From the NCBI GenBank assembly GCA_002077045.2, contig KZ111146.1, positions 1,312,212 to 1,376,211 on the forward strand: 64,000 nucleotides of DNA, in the 5' to 3' direction. Origin of the DNA: Rachicladosporium sp. CCFEE 5018 (Eukaryota; Ascomycota; Dothideomycetes; Cladosporiales; Cladosporiaceae). Numbering within the stretch: position 1 is the stretch's first letter; each line of letters opens with the position of its first letter. The position numbers and the translations under genes are program-made. The notes beneath the pieces are model-generated. The model made no database searches, was not told where the DNA came from, and saw only the letters and a program-made list of their open reading frames with translations. This document shows positions 11,202-21,309 of this stretch, one piece after another.

Positions 11202-13389
11202 GATCTCGAACCTGAAGGTGAAATCGTGATCTCATATGCACCTTTATGAACCAAACCCGTAGTGAAGAAGATACACAGCTGCTATATGGCCAAGCTGCAA
11301 TGAACGTACCATGCCGGACATCGGCGGTTTCGGTCCCATCGCTGATCATTGTATTCCATTCGCTTACTCCATGCCGGGTATTTCGACTAGAAGGGCCCAG
11401 AAGCGGCCAGGCATAGTGGGCGGTGCTCGCCTCTACACGTGTGGGATCAGGGCGAGGCCAGCCCAACGCGCAAAACGATTGCAGCATGCCGGCACGCAAT
11501 CGGCATGTCTTTCGGAGTAGAACTGCGAGCGGACGAGGGCCAGCATGCGGATATGAGGTACCAATGCGCATTGGCGAGAATGCCCATGAGACCCAGCATC
11601 CTTCCCAGCATGCTGTTGCTGAGCTTGACAACCACGGGGCAAAGCTGGACAGGAACTGCGAGATCGCGATCTCAGGAGTGCCATCTTCTCATATGCACGG
11701 AGTTGTGACCGTGGCCGCAACCGCATGAGCTGCCAGACAATCGCACCACCCGTAGCGGGGTGGCTAATTGGGTGGTGAGATGTTGTACGCAGGCACAGCA
11801 GAGCATGCTTCGATCCGGAACGACATCCCCAGGCGTTGAACCGAAAGCTTACATCACGTGCGTACCCTGCTTCTCTTATTCCTCTTTACATGTATCGAGG
11901 CCCATTCGTCCATCGAGCAGGTTCTGCATCTACAAGCATTACGTCCACTACCGTCGACGAACACAGTCAATCACTGTGAACCTGCTTGACAGCCGTTCTT
12001 CCGCGCTGATCGTTGAGATACCACGCGCTCGATGGCACCACTACGCAGCACGCTAGCCACCGGCCCATTCCGTATCGTCAAACGTCCCAGCTCAGTCCTC
12101 GTTTCCACTTGCTCACTAGCAGCTGGAAGATCGACAGTTATGGAGATCATGCGAACGGCTCGGGGCCTGTCTTGACTTTTGCAGTTTTGGCCCCCCTTGT
12201 TAGCTGCTCTCACGCATCGATGGGTCGGATACACAATCAGGTATCTCTCGCACGAATGCTTCCAGCGGCTCACCTGCCACACTACAGGCAATCAGCTGCC
12301 CCTCGTCATGGAACCGCTAGAGACTGTGCAAATTGTGACACCGAAAGGTCTACCTTTTCCACTGCTACAGAGCTACACTTCCTCCGTGTCTTCGCGCTGC
12401 CTAATGTCCAGCGGTAGTATGATGGTCATCAGACGTGTTGCCCAATTACAGCGATGAGGGATCACAAATGCTGACTCGGAAGTCGCACAAAGATGGATCG
12501 TCCATGGACAGCCCTACCGTTCTCAGGCATTACTCTGGCACGAAACATACATACATTCCCGGAACACGGGGCGGAGCGGGGACGACCCGACAAGATGGCA
12601 TGGGTTCTCGGAGTTGACTCCTAGCACGTGACCTTGATGCAGTCAGCTAAACCGTTTGCAGCCCAGCGGGGACGTCGTATGATCATGCAGACATGCCGCG
12701 ACCTGTCAAGCGCCAAGCACTATCACTACGCCCGCACTTGCCAATCAGGCTTTGCTGCTGACCGATCTGAGTCGCGTTGTCGACGATGCACGCGGCGTGC
12801 TGAGTTTGCCTCCTGTGAGACCATGAGTGCCTCGATCACGCTGCTTGCGCTTTACTCCGCGCTCTGTTCGACACAGCATCTCAGGGCATCCCTCGCGGCA
12901 AATGTGCTGCTGATTCCAAAGATGGAGCCGTGGGCGGCTTCACAGCTTGCCCACCTTGTAGACGGTCCAGGAATGGAGTTTTGCGTATGACGGGTTGCAA
13001 GATCTCACACGAGAAGCCTGTAGAATGAACCGCTATCCAGCTCCACTCTTTACCAGTGACTGGGCTTCCACATCGGCTGAATCGGCAACGTATAGGATTA
13101 CCCTCCTAAACCGCTGAACTGATAGACGGGAGCAGCCGACATTCTCGATTCAAGCCCGGGTCTGCGACCTACGCCAACGTCCCGCAGCCTGCGTGCTTCC
13201 AATCTCGGCAGCTTCGATTCACACTTGCGATGCTTTTGAGGCAGGCAGCTGGATCGGTAACCCACGGATGGATCGGATACTGCAGCGCTCTTTGCGAGCA
13301 GAGGATATAGTCCTCTAGTACGTTCCTCGCATGTCTGCTTTCTCTGATTGTCACGCAACCTCGTAAGATCCCAATCCTTACAGTCCAAT
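11202..13389. other. Long intergenic region (2.2 kb) between divergent regulators
   Basis: It separates the divergently transcribed small Zn2Cys6 gene and the bHLH gene. Many short overlapping open frames occur on both strands, none with family-like content or usable splice partners. It includes the inverted repeat at 11744-11777. A large shared promoter would explain it; an unrecognised RNA gene cannot be excluded. Confidence 0.4.
11744..11777. repeat. Inverted repeat with 8-bp arms
   Basis: CACCACCC at 11744-11751 is the exact reverse complement of GGGTGGTG at 11770-11777, with an 18-bp centre that itself holds another GGGGTGG. It sits about 540 bp upstream of the small Zn2Cys6 gene. It may be a regulator site or chance. 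Confidence 0.4.
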
Positions 13390-14326
13390 ATGTTTAGTGA
13401 CGGCTATGGTCTCTGCCACCAGGTCAATCGTACGTTGGGTCGCGTGCGGTTCATCAGAGCTCCTGCTGACCCACTCAACAGATGATTCTACGCCAGATGC
13501 TCTAATGTGGCAACAAGCTGCTGGCAGCACGCAGTCGCTGCAATTACCACACCACCTCCCGCATTCGCTCCTCACACCGCCCTTGCAGATGGGCGAGGTG
13601 GCGCAACAGTCGCATCTCCCCACCATCAGCCCACCCTTTCAATTTAGACAAAGCCCGCATGCAGTACCAGCGCCTTGCACGCCGTACCTCTCTACACCGC
13701 GGCCTTCAGGAGGGTCATCATGCCCTAGCCAGATGGACTATGGCTTCCCTCATGCACCCTCCTATCTTCAGTCCGCTCAGACCTCGTCGGCGCAATCAAC
13801 GGGTGTTATGATCACTCCCCAATCATCAGACCTACCCGACGCCGAGCCTGACCCAGTGGCCGAGTCACCACGGATCGCCCCAAGTGCAACGACAGAGGGC
13901 CGGGCCAAGTCGCGCCGGCCCCCGCTGAAGCGCACGAGCCGAGAACCATCTACCAAGCCATCTCGTGTTCCTCATAGTGTTGTCGAGCGCCGTTACCGCA
14001 ATAATCTCCGTTCCCAGCTCGACACACTCACGTCCAAGGTGCCTGTCTTGAAGGACAATTATCCATGCGCACTGGACATTGAAGACTCGAGCCGCTCTGT
14101 CAAGGGCCCGTCAAAAGCCGTTGTCATCTCCGCCGCGGTCAAGCACATCGAGCGACTTGAAGCAGATAACGTGCGCGCAGCAGACTTCGTGCGCTCTCTA
14201 CAGGATCAGATCCAGGGTCTGCAGCGGCTGGTCCGCTGTGATGAGTGCTCTATCTTACGCTATCTGCAGGGGTTGCAGATGCCTACATTACCTGAGCATA
14301 ATCCAGCAGGTCCTCCACGGAGCTGA
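13390..14326 (+). CDS. bHLH transcription factor, SREBP-like basic region
   Basis: Two exons (13390-13429 and 13482-14326; 52-bp intron with strong GTACGT donor, GCTGAC branch and CAACAG acceptor) give 294 aa starting MFSDGYGLCHQVNHDS. The bHLH domain is at about 185-255: basic region HSVVERRYRNNLRSQL, helix 1, a long loop with ~20 extra residues, then SKAVVISAAVKHIERLEADN as helix 2 and the start of a zipper. A tyrosine follows the ER-R motif (ERRYR), as in SREBP-type factors that can bind both E-boxes and sterol-response elements. No membrane segments are present, unlike true SREBPs. The N-terminal half is P/Q/S-rich. An unspliced start at 13406 is possible but gives a less likely N-terminus. 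Confidence 0.82.
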
Positions 14327-14854
14327 GCTTAGACTTAGATTGATACCCAGCAGAACTTGACTGTTCATGTGAGGACTTGCTACCTCAGGATTCGGCGCAA
14401 CGGGCCATATACAACAGGCAATGGCTTGGCACAGCCACGGGAAAGGAAAGGGCGATGCCTAGTACGCAGGCGTGAAATTCATAGACAACTACTAGAAGCT
14501 GTATAAGAACACGAGGGTTACAGCTCGTTCTAGATACCCCAGCGTAATGGTACATCTCATGGCGAGACATACCTGGTTCGTGTAATGTAGCTCAGTGCCT
14601 TCACACAATTGTTCACCACCCTCCATGCATCAGCATAGACTCCGTGGCCGCTATGGAGATATGCTTGTCCTCCTCCTGAAAGGACAACACACTACCACAA
14701 GTCTGACCACGCGATCATGAGACTTGGGATCGATACGCAGCGACTTCAAGGTGCTTGGACCAATGCCCTGGAAAGCCATGTCGGAGCGCGATCACTGGAC
14801 AGGCGAAGCATACTGTCCCATAATTTCTTCGTGTTGATTGTATTTGCGTCCGGA
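14327..14854. other. Intergenic
   Basis: This 528-bp stretch lies between converging genes. I see nothing supportable in it. Confidence 0.4.
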
Positions 14855-15330
14855 TCAAACGCTCATGGATACGGCTGACATCCATGTCACCGGGCGGACA
14901 TCCGACTTGACCTTTGCTTCAGTCCTTCTTGTCGCTATGGATTGTTGGCACATCGGACACCGGCTGAGCCCTGCTGCGCAAACCGCCTCGAAGCAGCCCC
15001 AGTGTAAAAAGTGCAAACATGATAGGGACGCGATTTCCTCATCGTCATTTACGGTCTCCAGACACACTACGCTGCGGGGTGTGTGAGCGTTCTGGGATGG
15101 GCCAGAGACATGCCGCGGAGCGCTCAGCCTTACCACAATGGATCTGTTGGCACGAGACCAGGACGCTTTATCGATGTTCTCGAGGCCCAAGTTTGGAAAT
15201 CCTCGTGCAGGGCAGCATAGAGCGGCTTCCTGCTTCCTGTGTTGATGCTCCAAGTGCGCTTCAGCAATATCCTCGATACTGGTGATTGGCGCTGAAACAG
15301 GCTTGTGTCGAAGTGCGAACCTACCGGCAC
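14855..15330 (-). CDS. RING-H2 zinc finger protein, C-terminal part (5' end unresolved)
   Basis: Two 3' exons are readable on the minus strand: one ending at 15134 and one from 15071 to the stop at 14855, with a 62-bp intron (GTAAGG donor, CCGCAG acceptor). Splicing creates the first cysteine of the finger, giving CVVCLET, then CLHFLHWGC and CPMCQQS: the C3H2C3 pattern of RING-H2 E3 ubiquitin ligases. Upstream, the frame at 15335-15595 encodes a hydrophobic segment (ITAGVCVGLIVLGILCLTL) that would make this a membrane-anchored RING protein, a common fungal architecture. I could not find an intron that joins the two in frame; the gene may have a frameshift or an exon I missed. The upper boundary given is only the limit of the open frame. 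Confidence 0.5.
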
Positions 15331-16756
15331 GCTGTCAGCTTCGTTGCATTCTAGATGACGGCTGTTGCGATTCCCTTAGGACTGACAGTGTTAGGCACAG
15401 GATGCCCAGAACGATTAGACCAACGCATACCCCGGCGGTAATGGCTGGAGAAGTAGAATAGAGCCTCGTGATCGCTGTAGGCGTCCCATCATTATTCGTT
15501 GTTCCGCCGCGCGCGATGACCCCAGGGAGAGCGCCTTGTTCGACTTTCTGCTCTACCTGACTGAACCGAACAAAAGTATACGGAAGAAACGGCATCCTAG
15601 CTAGCTGGTTTCAAATGGCTCTAATAATACTGAGAGCGGAACACCGAATATTAATACGATCCAGTTCTTGCCTTCGTGGGTTCCAATAGTACTGTCGGTC
15701 ATCAATGTCGACGTCTCGCCTGCACCACTCCTTGCCGATGGCATACGTGGAGTGACTGACGGCACCGCACGGCTGCGGACCGGAATCCATAAGAGCATCT
15801 TCGGGCGACGCAGGGGGAGTGGCCTCCCATCCGACGTCGACGGGGATCATCACGATAGCAGGTGGCGTGCAAATGGGATGCTGTAGGTACCTTAGCCGCT
15901 GCTGCCGTACTGGGTCGCCTCATTTGCCGAGGGATATTCGCGCAACGGCCGTCAAGTCATAAAACTGTGGCACGAGTTCTGCCAGACCACCTGTACGGAA
16001 CAGGCAGCCGCATCTTGTAGGATGTAAAAGAAGGCCCATGCTCGTTGGCATGGCAGGTCGATGCGGCACGCGGCCGGAAGCGTTCCGAACGCCCCGAGAT
16101 TCCGCAGGAAAGGAACCTCTGCGCGCTAGCGTCCAGCCCAGCAGAGCCTCTTTGGACGTCCTCCCCGTGACATGCAGAAGACGTGTACGTTCCGGAGTGC
16201 TTGACCGACCTACACAGGCGACTGGGTTCATTCTGATGCGTCTTCCTCACACGGATTCCATGATTTCAAGGGTGTGCAAACGATCTGGTGTCCCGAATTC
16301 AGCAGTCCCGATCTCCGCCTCGTTCGCCACTGCTACTTCCTGCAAAGACAGGGCCACCCCCGGATCGGGCTGTCAGCACGATGAAGCCAGTGTCGTGACA
16401 GAAATGCTCCGTCGCACAACCTGATCATACTGGGAGCGATTATTCGGCGCCTTCGAATGGCACGACGAAGTTGTCGAGGTAACGGCAAGAACGATCGACT
16501 GGGAACATAGTCACTGCTGCGAGATCCCGAGGAAGCATTTAGCACATTACATTTCTGTTGACTAAGCAAGCTCTGCATATGCCACTCTAATTCATCATCG
16601 GACACACGTCGCTCACTGTCATCAACATGTCCGCTCGGCGTCTCGAGGGGTCACTGTCTTTCCTTTGAAGGCCACTCAGAAGCTCCCCCTACTGACTTCA
16701 AATGACTCCACCGGCACATGAGGCTTCCTGGCTATCTCATCACAGGTACAACGCGC
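15331..16756. other. Unresolved region upstream of the RING-H2 exons
   Basis: Minus-strand frames here probably hold the 5' exons of the RING-H2 gene (transmembrane frame at 15335-15595, and a hydrophobic stretch WIVLIFGVPLSVLL near 15610-15680). A further minus-strand piece near 16255-16345 ends VANEAEIGTAEFGTPD...MESV with a stop and looks like a terminal exon of another small gene whose start may be the ATG at 16605. I cannot assemble either into a full model. Confidence 0.3.
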
Positions 16757-17462
16757 CTAGCAGCGATGCACGTGATGCTCCCCGTCGATATAGCGGTCTA
16801 CAAACACCCACTTCAGAAGGCAGCTGCACTCTGGACAACGCAAAAATGTGTTGACATGGGTCGGCCCAGCAGCTGGTGTTGTTGGGCTTGAACTTAGGCT
16901 TGAACTACCGGCCTCCTCGTTATCGTCGTCAGGATCGAGTGCCGGCATCGGGGGAAGCGTTATTGCGTAATTGTGGTCGGACGACCGCACTGCTGAGGAT
17001 CTGTTAGTGAGCTTTCGACGAGCCGTACGCCTGATGATGCTCACTTTCTTGCAGCGATCCTGCGTCTCCGGCACCCGTCATAGCCTCCGTGTCTGGATTA
17101 TCAATGCTGAGTTGGCCCATGTCCGGGAGCGGATTGACGTCTCGAACGAAGTCCCGGCTTAGACGCGGCGATGACCAGAGCGCGGAGACAGTATCGACTG
17201 GCTTGATGCTCGCGCCAACTGTGGAGTGTTCCTGACTGCCGCTGCGGCTGCGACTGCAGCTACGACTTCGCTGCCGTTCGTGAAGATGAGCGGGTGGGAA
17301 GCCATGGTATGGGTACTCCCGGTAAGGCATGCTGTGTGGCGGTGCTTCAGGAGGGTGCCACTGTGGGCACGAGGTCCTGTCATCGGTGCCAGCATAGCCG
17401 AATGGCGGGCTGCTGATGAACATGGTACTGTTACGACGCCGCACCCATTCTGGAACAGACAT
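16757..17462 (-). CDS. Arginine/serine-rich protein with C-terminal zinc-ribbon-like motif
   Basis: Two exons on the minus strand (17462-17045 and 16992-16757; 52-bp intron with GTGAGC donor, a CTAAC branch and CTCAG acceptor) give 217 aa. The N-terminal half is proline-rich (PPFGYAG, HPPEAPPHSMPYREYPYHGF) followed by an RS patch (RSRSCSRSRSGS), as in splicing-linked or RNA-binding proteins. The second exon is acidic, then Ser/Thr/Pro-rich, and ends in CPECSCLLKWVFVDRY...HHVHRC, a single treble-clef or ribbon-like pair of cysteines plus histidines. No family is recognised. I chose MSVPEWVRRRNS as start; the open frame reaches up to 17573. The splice keeps frame exactly, which supports the model. 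Confidence 0.55.
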
Positions 17463-18308
17463 TATCAGATCGATGTATTGGTATGAGTATCGCGTAGGCG
17501 TTGAAAGTAAGACAACAAAGTGAAGGACAGATAAAGTGGAGGACGAGCCCTCATATAGGGTCCTGTGTGTCACTTGTCAATGGCTAAGGTCTAGATGCTC
17601 GCCGTGATGTGCCGTCATTTGTGCTCGTCTAGGGGGCAACGAAACGCATATCACGCCACGCTTCGGAGGGCGGGACGTGGCATGCTTCGCCACAGAACGA
17701 ATACGCATAACGCCGGACACAGATGCAAGTGCCAGCGAGCAAGTGCGGAAGCATCGGATTGTCAGATCCCTCATGCCGTGTTGAGATGGTCCCACATGCA
17801 CGGCATAGTGCTACATCGACACGTGCCAAGCGTGTCAAGGACGTACCCGTCTCCGAAGAGGGCGAGCAAATTCTATCCCATGCACCAACGGCTCACAGTA
17901 ATCGCTTTCTCCTCAATCGAATAGTAAGGCCGAGATGCAGACATGGGGCGGAGGAGATGTATAAAGTGGTGTGACATCTCGTCGGACCATCGGAGGCGTT
18001 CCGCGAGATCCCCGTTTCAAAGAACATCCATTCACGTTCTTCGGAGTCCGACGTGGCCAGGTCTACGCATTCTTGATTTGATCCATATGGTGAGGGCATG
18101 ATCAAGCTTGCGGGTAAGCTGTGCAATAGCGAGCAGCCCGATGAGATTGTCACCCAGCGCTGAAATGAGGGCGTGCATGATACTGCTTCCGTAATTCTGC
18201 GCAGGAACGATTACAACGATGCTGCTCAATCCTAGCTAATTCATGGGATACAATCTGACGGAGCCACGAGACAAGACCCGCCAGCTTTCGCGCATGCAGT
18301 ACGAGCGC
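17463..18308. other. Unresolved intergenic region
   Basis: This 846-bp stretch has several short frames on both strands. A minus-strand Cys-rich frame at 17629-17838 (VALCRACGTIS...CICVRRY...CGEAC) and one at 18032-18229 are the only ones with composition like protein, but neither has a clear start, partner exon or family. No call is made. Confidence 0.3.
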
Positions 18309-19038
18309 CTAATCCCCCGAAGCGATGTTGACCTTCCCACTGCCTTTTGGGAAACTATGCTGCTTCTTCGGCACCTTCAGACGGAGCAGCCCTCCCTCGA
18401 GCTTCGCCTCGAGCTTCTCCATGTCAACATCAACCTGCAGAAGAAGTCAGCTTTAATCAAATGCCCGAAAGCGTCACTCATGGATTGTAACCGTACCGGA
18501 AAGTGGAACTCCCTTCGGAAAGCACCAATCCTGCGTTCTCCCAGTATCAACCACGGAGGCAGGTCATCGGCATCCTCTGGCTCGTCCTTGGATGGGATGC
18601 TTTTCCTGGAGTTGTCTCTCTGGAGCGCCAGTTCGTCTTTCGCGACTCCAGCATTGCCGTTCGTACCATTGGACGATTGCTGATCGTCTGGTCGAGACCC
18701 TGGGCGGGTGATGGTGCCGGAAACAACCATAGAACGCCAGCTGATCCAGTTCACGCTGACACTTTTGGGATCTTTGACACCAGGAAGTTCGAGATCGACC
18801 AGGTAGTGGCTCAGGTTATCGCTGACATCGCAGTCCGGGTGATTAGGGTAGGTCTTCTGATCCGGCTTCCTGCGTGTGATGCTGCCGAGGAAGGTGTTGT
18901 GTTGGTGTAAACGCTCATGAGGGTGATCTGCAAGCTCGGGGAAGGGCTATTGCTTGGAGTCAGCATGGTCACTGGGCATTCGTTGCGAGTGCTCACAGCT
19001 GGAGGTACCTGATCGTAATATATAGGAGCTACCGCCAT
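18309..19038 (-). CDS. Small heat-shock protein (Hsp20, alpha-crystallin domain)
   Basis: Three exons on the minus strand (19038-19009, 18946-18497, 18434-18309) give 201 aa. Both introns are 62 bp, with donors GTACCT and GTACGG and a CTGAC branch before the first acceptor. The alpha-crystallin domain begins around residue 48 (CDVSDNLSHYLVDLELPGVK) and ends with the signature KLEGGLLRLKVPK. The stretch WLILGERRIGAFRREFHFP is the conserved edge before the second intron. Between the two halves lies a ~50-residue acidic, polar insertion (SSNGTNGNAG, KDEPEDADDLPP), as seen in fungal Hsp30-type chaperones. It should be an ATP-independent holdase binding unfolded proteins, mainly cytosolic. The 10-codon first exon and 42-codon last exon are invisible to a simple frame scan, but the protein only makes sense with them. 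Confidence 0.88.
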
Positions 19039-19784
19039 GTCTGTTGGTTGTTGTACGGTCGATGTCGATTGGGATGGGGACTCTTGTCGATGCGTTCAGG
19101 TGTCTAGAGAAACCTTTTGAGCATCGGAGGGAAAGGACAGTGTATATATACGTCTACAGACTTCGGCACTGTTGCGATACATCCCGAGCATATCGCCTAT
19201 AGTAGGATGTTGGCGATGCACAGCCTAGTCAGGTAAGTCGAGCCTGGCGGTATCCTACAGCCTTGCCGATCGATCAACGGAGTGCATACTCCGAACGTGA
19301 GCTTCTCACCCACCTCGTGTCGAGTGTGTCAGGATCCATTGGCACCCAGCTCGAATCAAGGAGCGCGTTTGGACACCGTGTAGTATTCACATGACGGGCT
19401 GCACGTAAGGCAGAGAACGTCGGAACATCCGGGTGGTGTGACAATATCGGAAGTAGTAGGCAATCCAGATCACGCCACTGACATTAGCCATGTAGACTCG
19501 TTGACATACGTGCGCAGAAGCGGTCTCGCCCAGCGATGTTCATCGTGTGCATTACAGCGCTTCCGAGCGACGCGTTGCTCAGGCTACTCCACCTGCAAGA
19601 GCCGCCGATGGCTCATTCAGTCACACCATGGTCACGAGCCTCCAGTCCGCATCTCCCCGGAATCCACTCGTCCTGGCCAGAACCCACGAGTGGCGACTCT
19701 TGAGCATAGTATATATTCCACGCAGTCCCGAGCAGGCCACAGCATTGAGCTATACCACCAAATATCCACTAGCTCAGCGAACAT
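19039..19784. other. Intergenic, divergent promoter region
   Basis: This 746-bp stretch lies between the Hsp20 gene (-) and the unknown gene starting at 19785 (+). It holds the TATA box above and a second TATA-like tatatatt near 19709, ~75 bp before the plus-strand gene. Confidence 0.45.
19143..19150 (-). promoter_or_regulatory. TATA box of the Hsp20 gene
   Basis: A clean TATATATA lies 105 bp upstream of the Hsp20 start codon. Strong TATA boxes are typical of inducible stress genes in fungi. A GAA-nn-TT-like element (gagaaacctttt, near 19107) lies between it and the start and only weakly resembles a heat-shock element. Confidence 0.45.
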
Positions 19785-20350
19785 ATGGGCCAAGACCTCC
19801 AACCCGAATCAGTCCAAATGTACGACCCATACGAAGACGCCGACGTAGACGAGTTCCCAGAAGCCGGTCGCAAGTCATCCGTAGACCCAATGGAGCACGC
19901 AAAGAATATCACGAACATGCCCCTCGCTTTTCACGACCCACAGCCGATCGTGGACGCCAAAGGCAACCATCCTGAAGCCGAGTGGGCTAGCGCCTTGGAG
20001 CCTGACATCCACGAGTCGGATCCCGACATTCCGACACCTGTACCTGCAGCGGCAAAGGAGGATGTACAATCTGCCAAAGCAGGTAGCGGATTCTTCGGAG
20101 GCAAGCTACACATGCCTCACCTCCGCCACCCTCATTTGCCTGGTCGTCTTCCACACGGGACGGACACATCGCGAACGGGCAATGTGGCAGAGCGCTCGAC
20201 GCCGACAGACCAACACACCGCGCTGTCAGGCCCTGATCGCGGCTTTGTGGCAGCTGCCAGCGAGAATGGCGAGAGACACGAGGGGCTCATTGGCGCGATC
20301 CGTCGCCGAAGCTTAGAGGTGGCGTATTGTTTGCAGCCAGAGCATGCCAA
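19785..20350 (+). CDS. Unknown acidic protein, 5' part cut by assembly gap
   Basis: The frame opens at ATG (MGQDLQPESVQMYDPYEDAD) and runs to the gap at 20351. Joined with the equivalent sequence after the gap, the intact gene would encode 213 aa in one exon. It is acidic and proline-rich at the N-terminus with a His/Pro/Leu-rich middle (LHMPHLRHPHLPG) and a hydrophilic tail. No domain is recognised; similar low-complexity proteins in fungi are small stress-type proteins, but I do not assign a function. The break is artificial: the bases from 19920 to the gap occur again exactly at 20451-20881. Confidence 0.7.
19920..20350. repeat. 431-bp contig-end overlap, first occurrence
   Basis: These 431 bases recur without a difference at 20451-20881 and with a single G-to-A difference (in the codon giving HLPGR versus HLPGH) at 38069-38499. 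They are the last bases before a 100-N gap, which marks them as an unmerged contig overlap rather than a genomic repeat. Confidence 0.9.
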
Positions 20351-20450
20351 NNNNNNNNNNNNNNNNNNNNNNNNNNNNNNNNNNNNNNNNNNNNNNNNNN
20401 NNNNNNNNNNNNNNNNNNNNNNNNNNNNNNNNNNNNNNNNNNNNNNNNNN
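20351..20450. other. Assembly gap (100 N)
   Basis: Exactly 100 unknown bases, the conventional placeholder for a gap of unknown size. The sequence on its right restarts 431 bp before the point reached on its left. Confidence 1.
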
Positions 20451-20957
20451 CCCCTCGCTTTTCACGACCCACAGCCGATCGTGGACGCCAAAGGCAACCA
20501 TCCTGAAGCCGAGTGGGCTAGCGCCTTGGAGCCTGACATCCACGAGTCGGATCCCGACATTCCGACACCTGTACCTGCAGCGGCAAAGGAGGATGTACAA
20601 TCTGCCAAAGCAGGTAGCGGATTCTTCGGAGGCAAGCTACACATGCCTCACCTCCGCCACCCTCATTTGCCTGGTCGTCTTCCACACGGGACGGACACAT
20701 CGCGAACGGGCAATGTGGCAGAGCGCTCGACGCCGACAGACCAACACACCGCGCTGTCAGGCCCTGATCGCGGCTTTGTGGCAGCTGCCAGCGAGAATGG
20801 CGAGAGACACGAGGGGCTCATTGGCGCGATCCGTCGCCGAAGCTTAGAGGTGGCGTATTGTTTGCAGCCAGAGCATGCCAAACCGAAGAATGAAATGGTA
20901 GGGTTGTGGCCGGAACATCGTGGCGATACGACGCTGGAGCACCCACAAGGACGTTAG
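20451..20957 (+). CDS. Unknown acidic protein, 3' part (copy A)
   Basis: The same frame as the gene opening at 19785, resumed from its codon 46 and read to the stop at 20955-20957. The last 25 codons (KPKNEMVGLWPEHRGDTTL...) are missing from the piece before the gap. It is 5'-truncated only because the contig begins here. Confidence 0.7.
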   Translation, partial: PLAFHDPQPIVDAKGNHPEAEWASALEPDIHESDPDIPTPVPAAAKEDVQSAKAGSGFFGGKLHMPHLRHPHLPGRLPHGTDTSRTGNVAERSTPTDQHTALSGPDRGFVAAASENGERHEGLIGAIRRRSLEVAYCLQPEHAKPKNEMVGLWPEHRGDTTLEHPQGR

Positions 20958-21309
20958 GGGCCCGCTGGTATCCCGAGATTGTGTGTGGGAGAGCATTAGC
21001 GTTCACTGTGTGGGAGACTGCCTTTGTCGTACAAGCTTAGCTATGTACGGAGCATGTTTTACCGTTATCTATATTTCGTCAGCAGCGAGGTTCCTATCAT
21101 GAAGTCTCTGACCCCTGGTGCATTTGGGTGCTCTGTCTCATTCGTGAGACGTACGCAACGCTTCCCTTCAGTTGATCTGAGTCGTGCCCGAGTCTCGACC
21201 TGCGTCGCCCAGATTATATTTCCCTCATGCGTATCATACTCGTCACCTCCCACACATGATTATGGTTCTTCCATAATTCACCATCATAGTCTCATTATGG
21301 TCCTTGCCG
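20958..21309. other. Intergenic, converging 3' ends (copy A)
   Basis: This 352-bp stretch lies between the unknown gene (+) and the CHORD gene (-). I see no feature. Copy B has a 3-bp insertion and scattered substitutions here. Confidence 0.4.
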
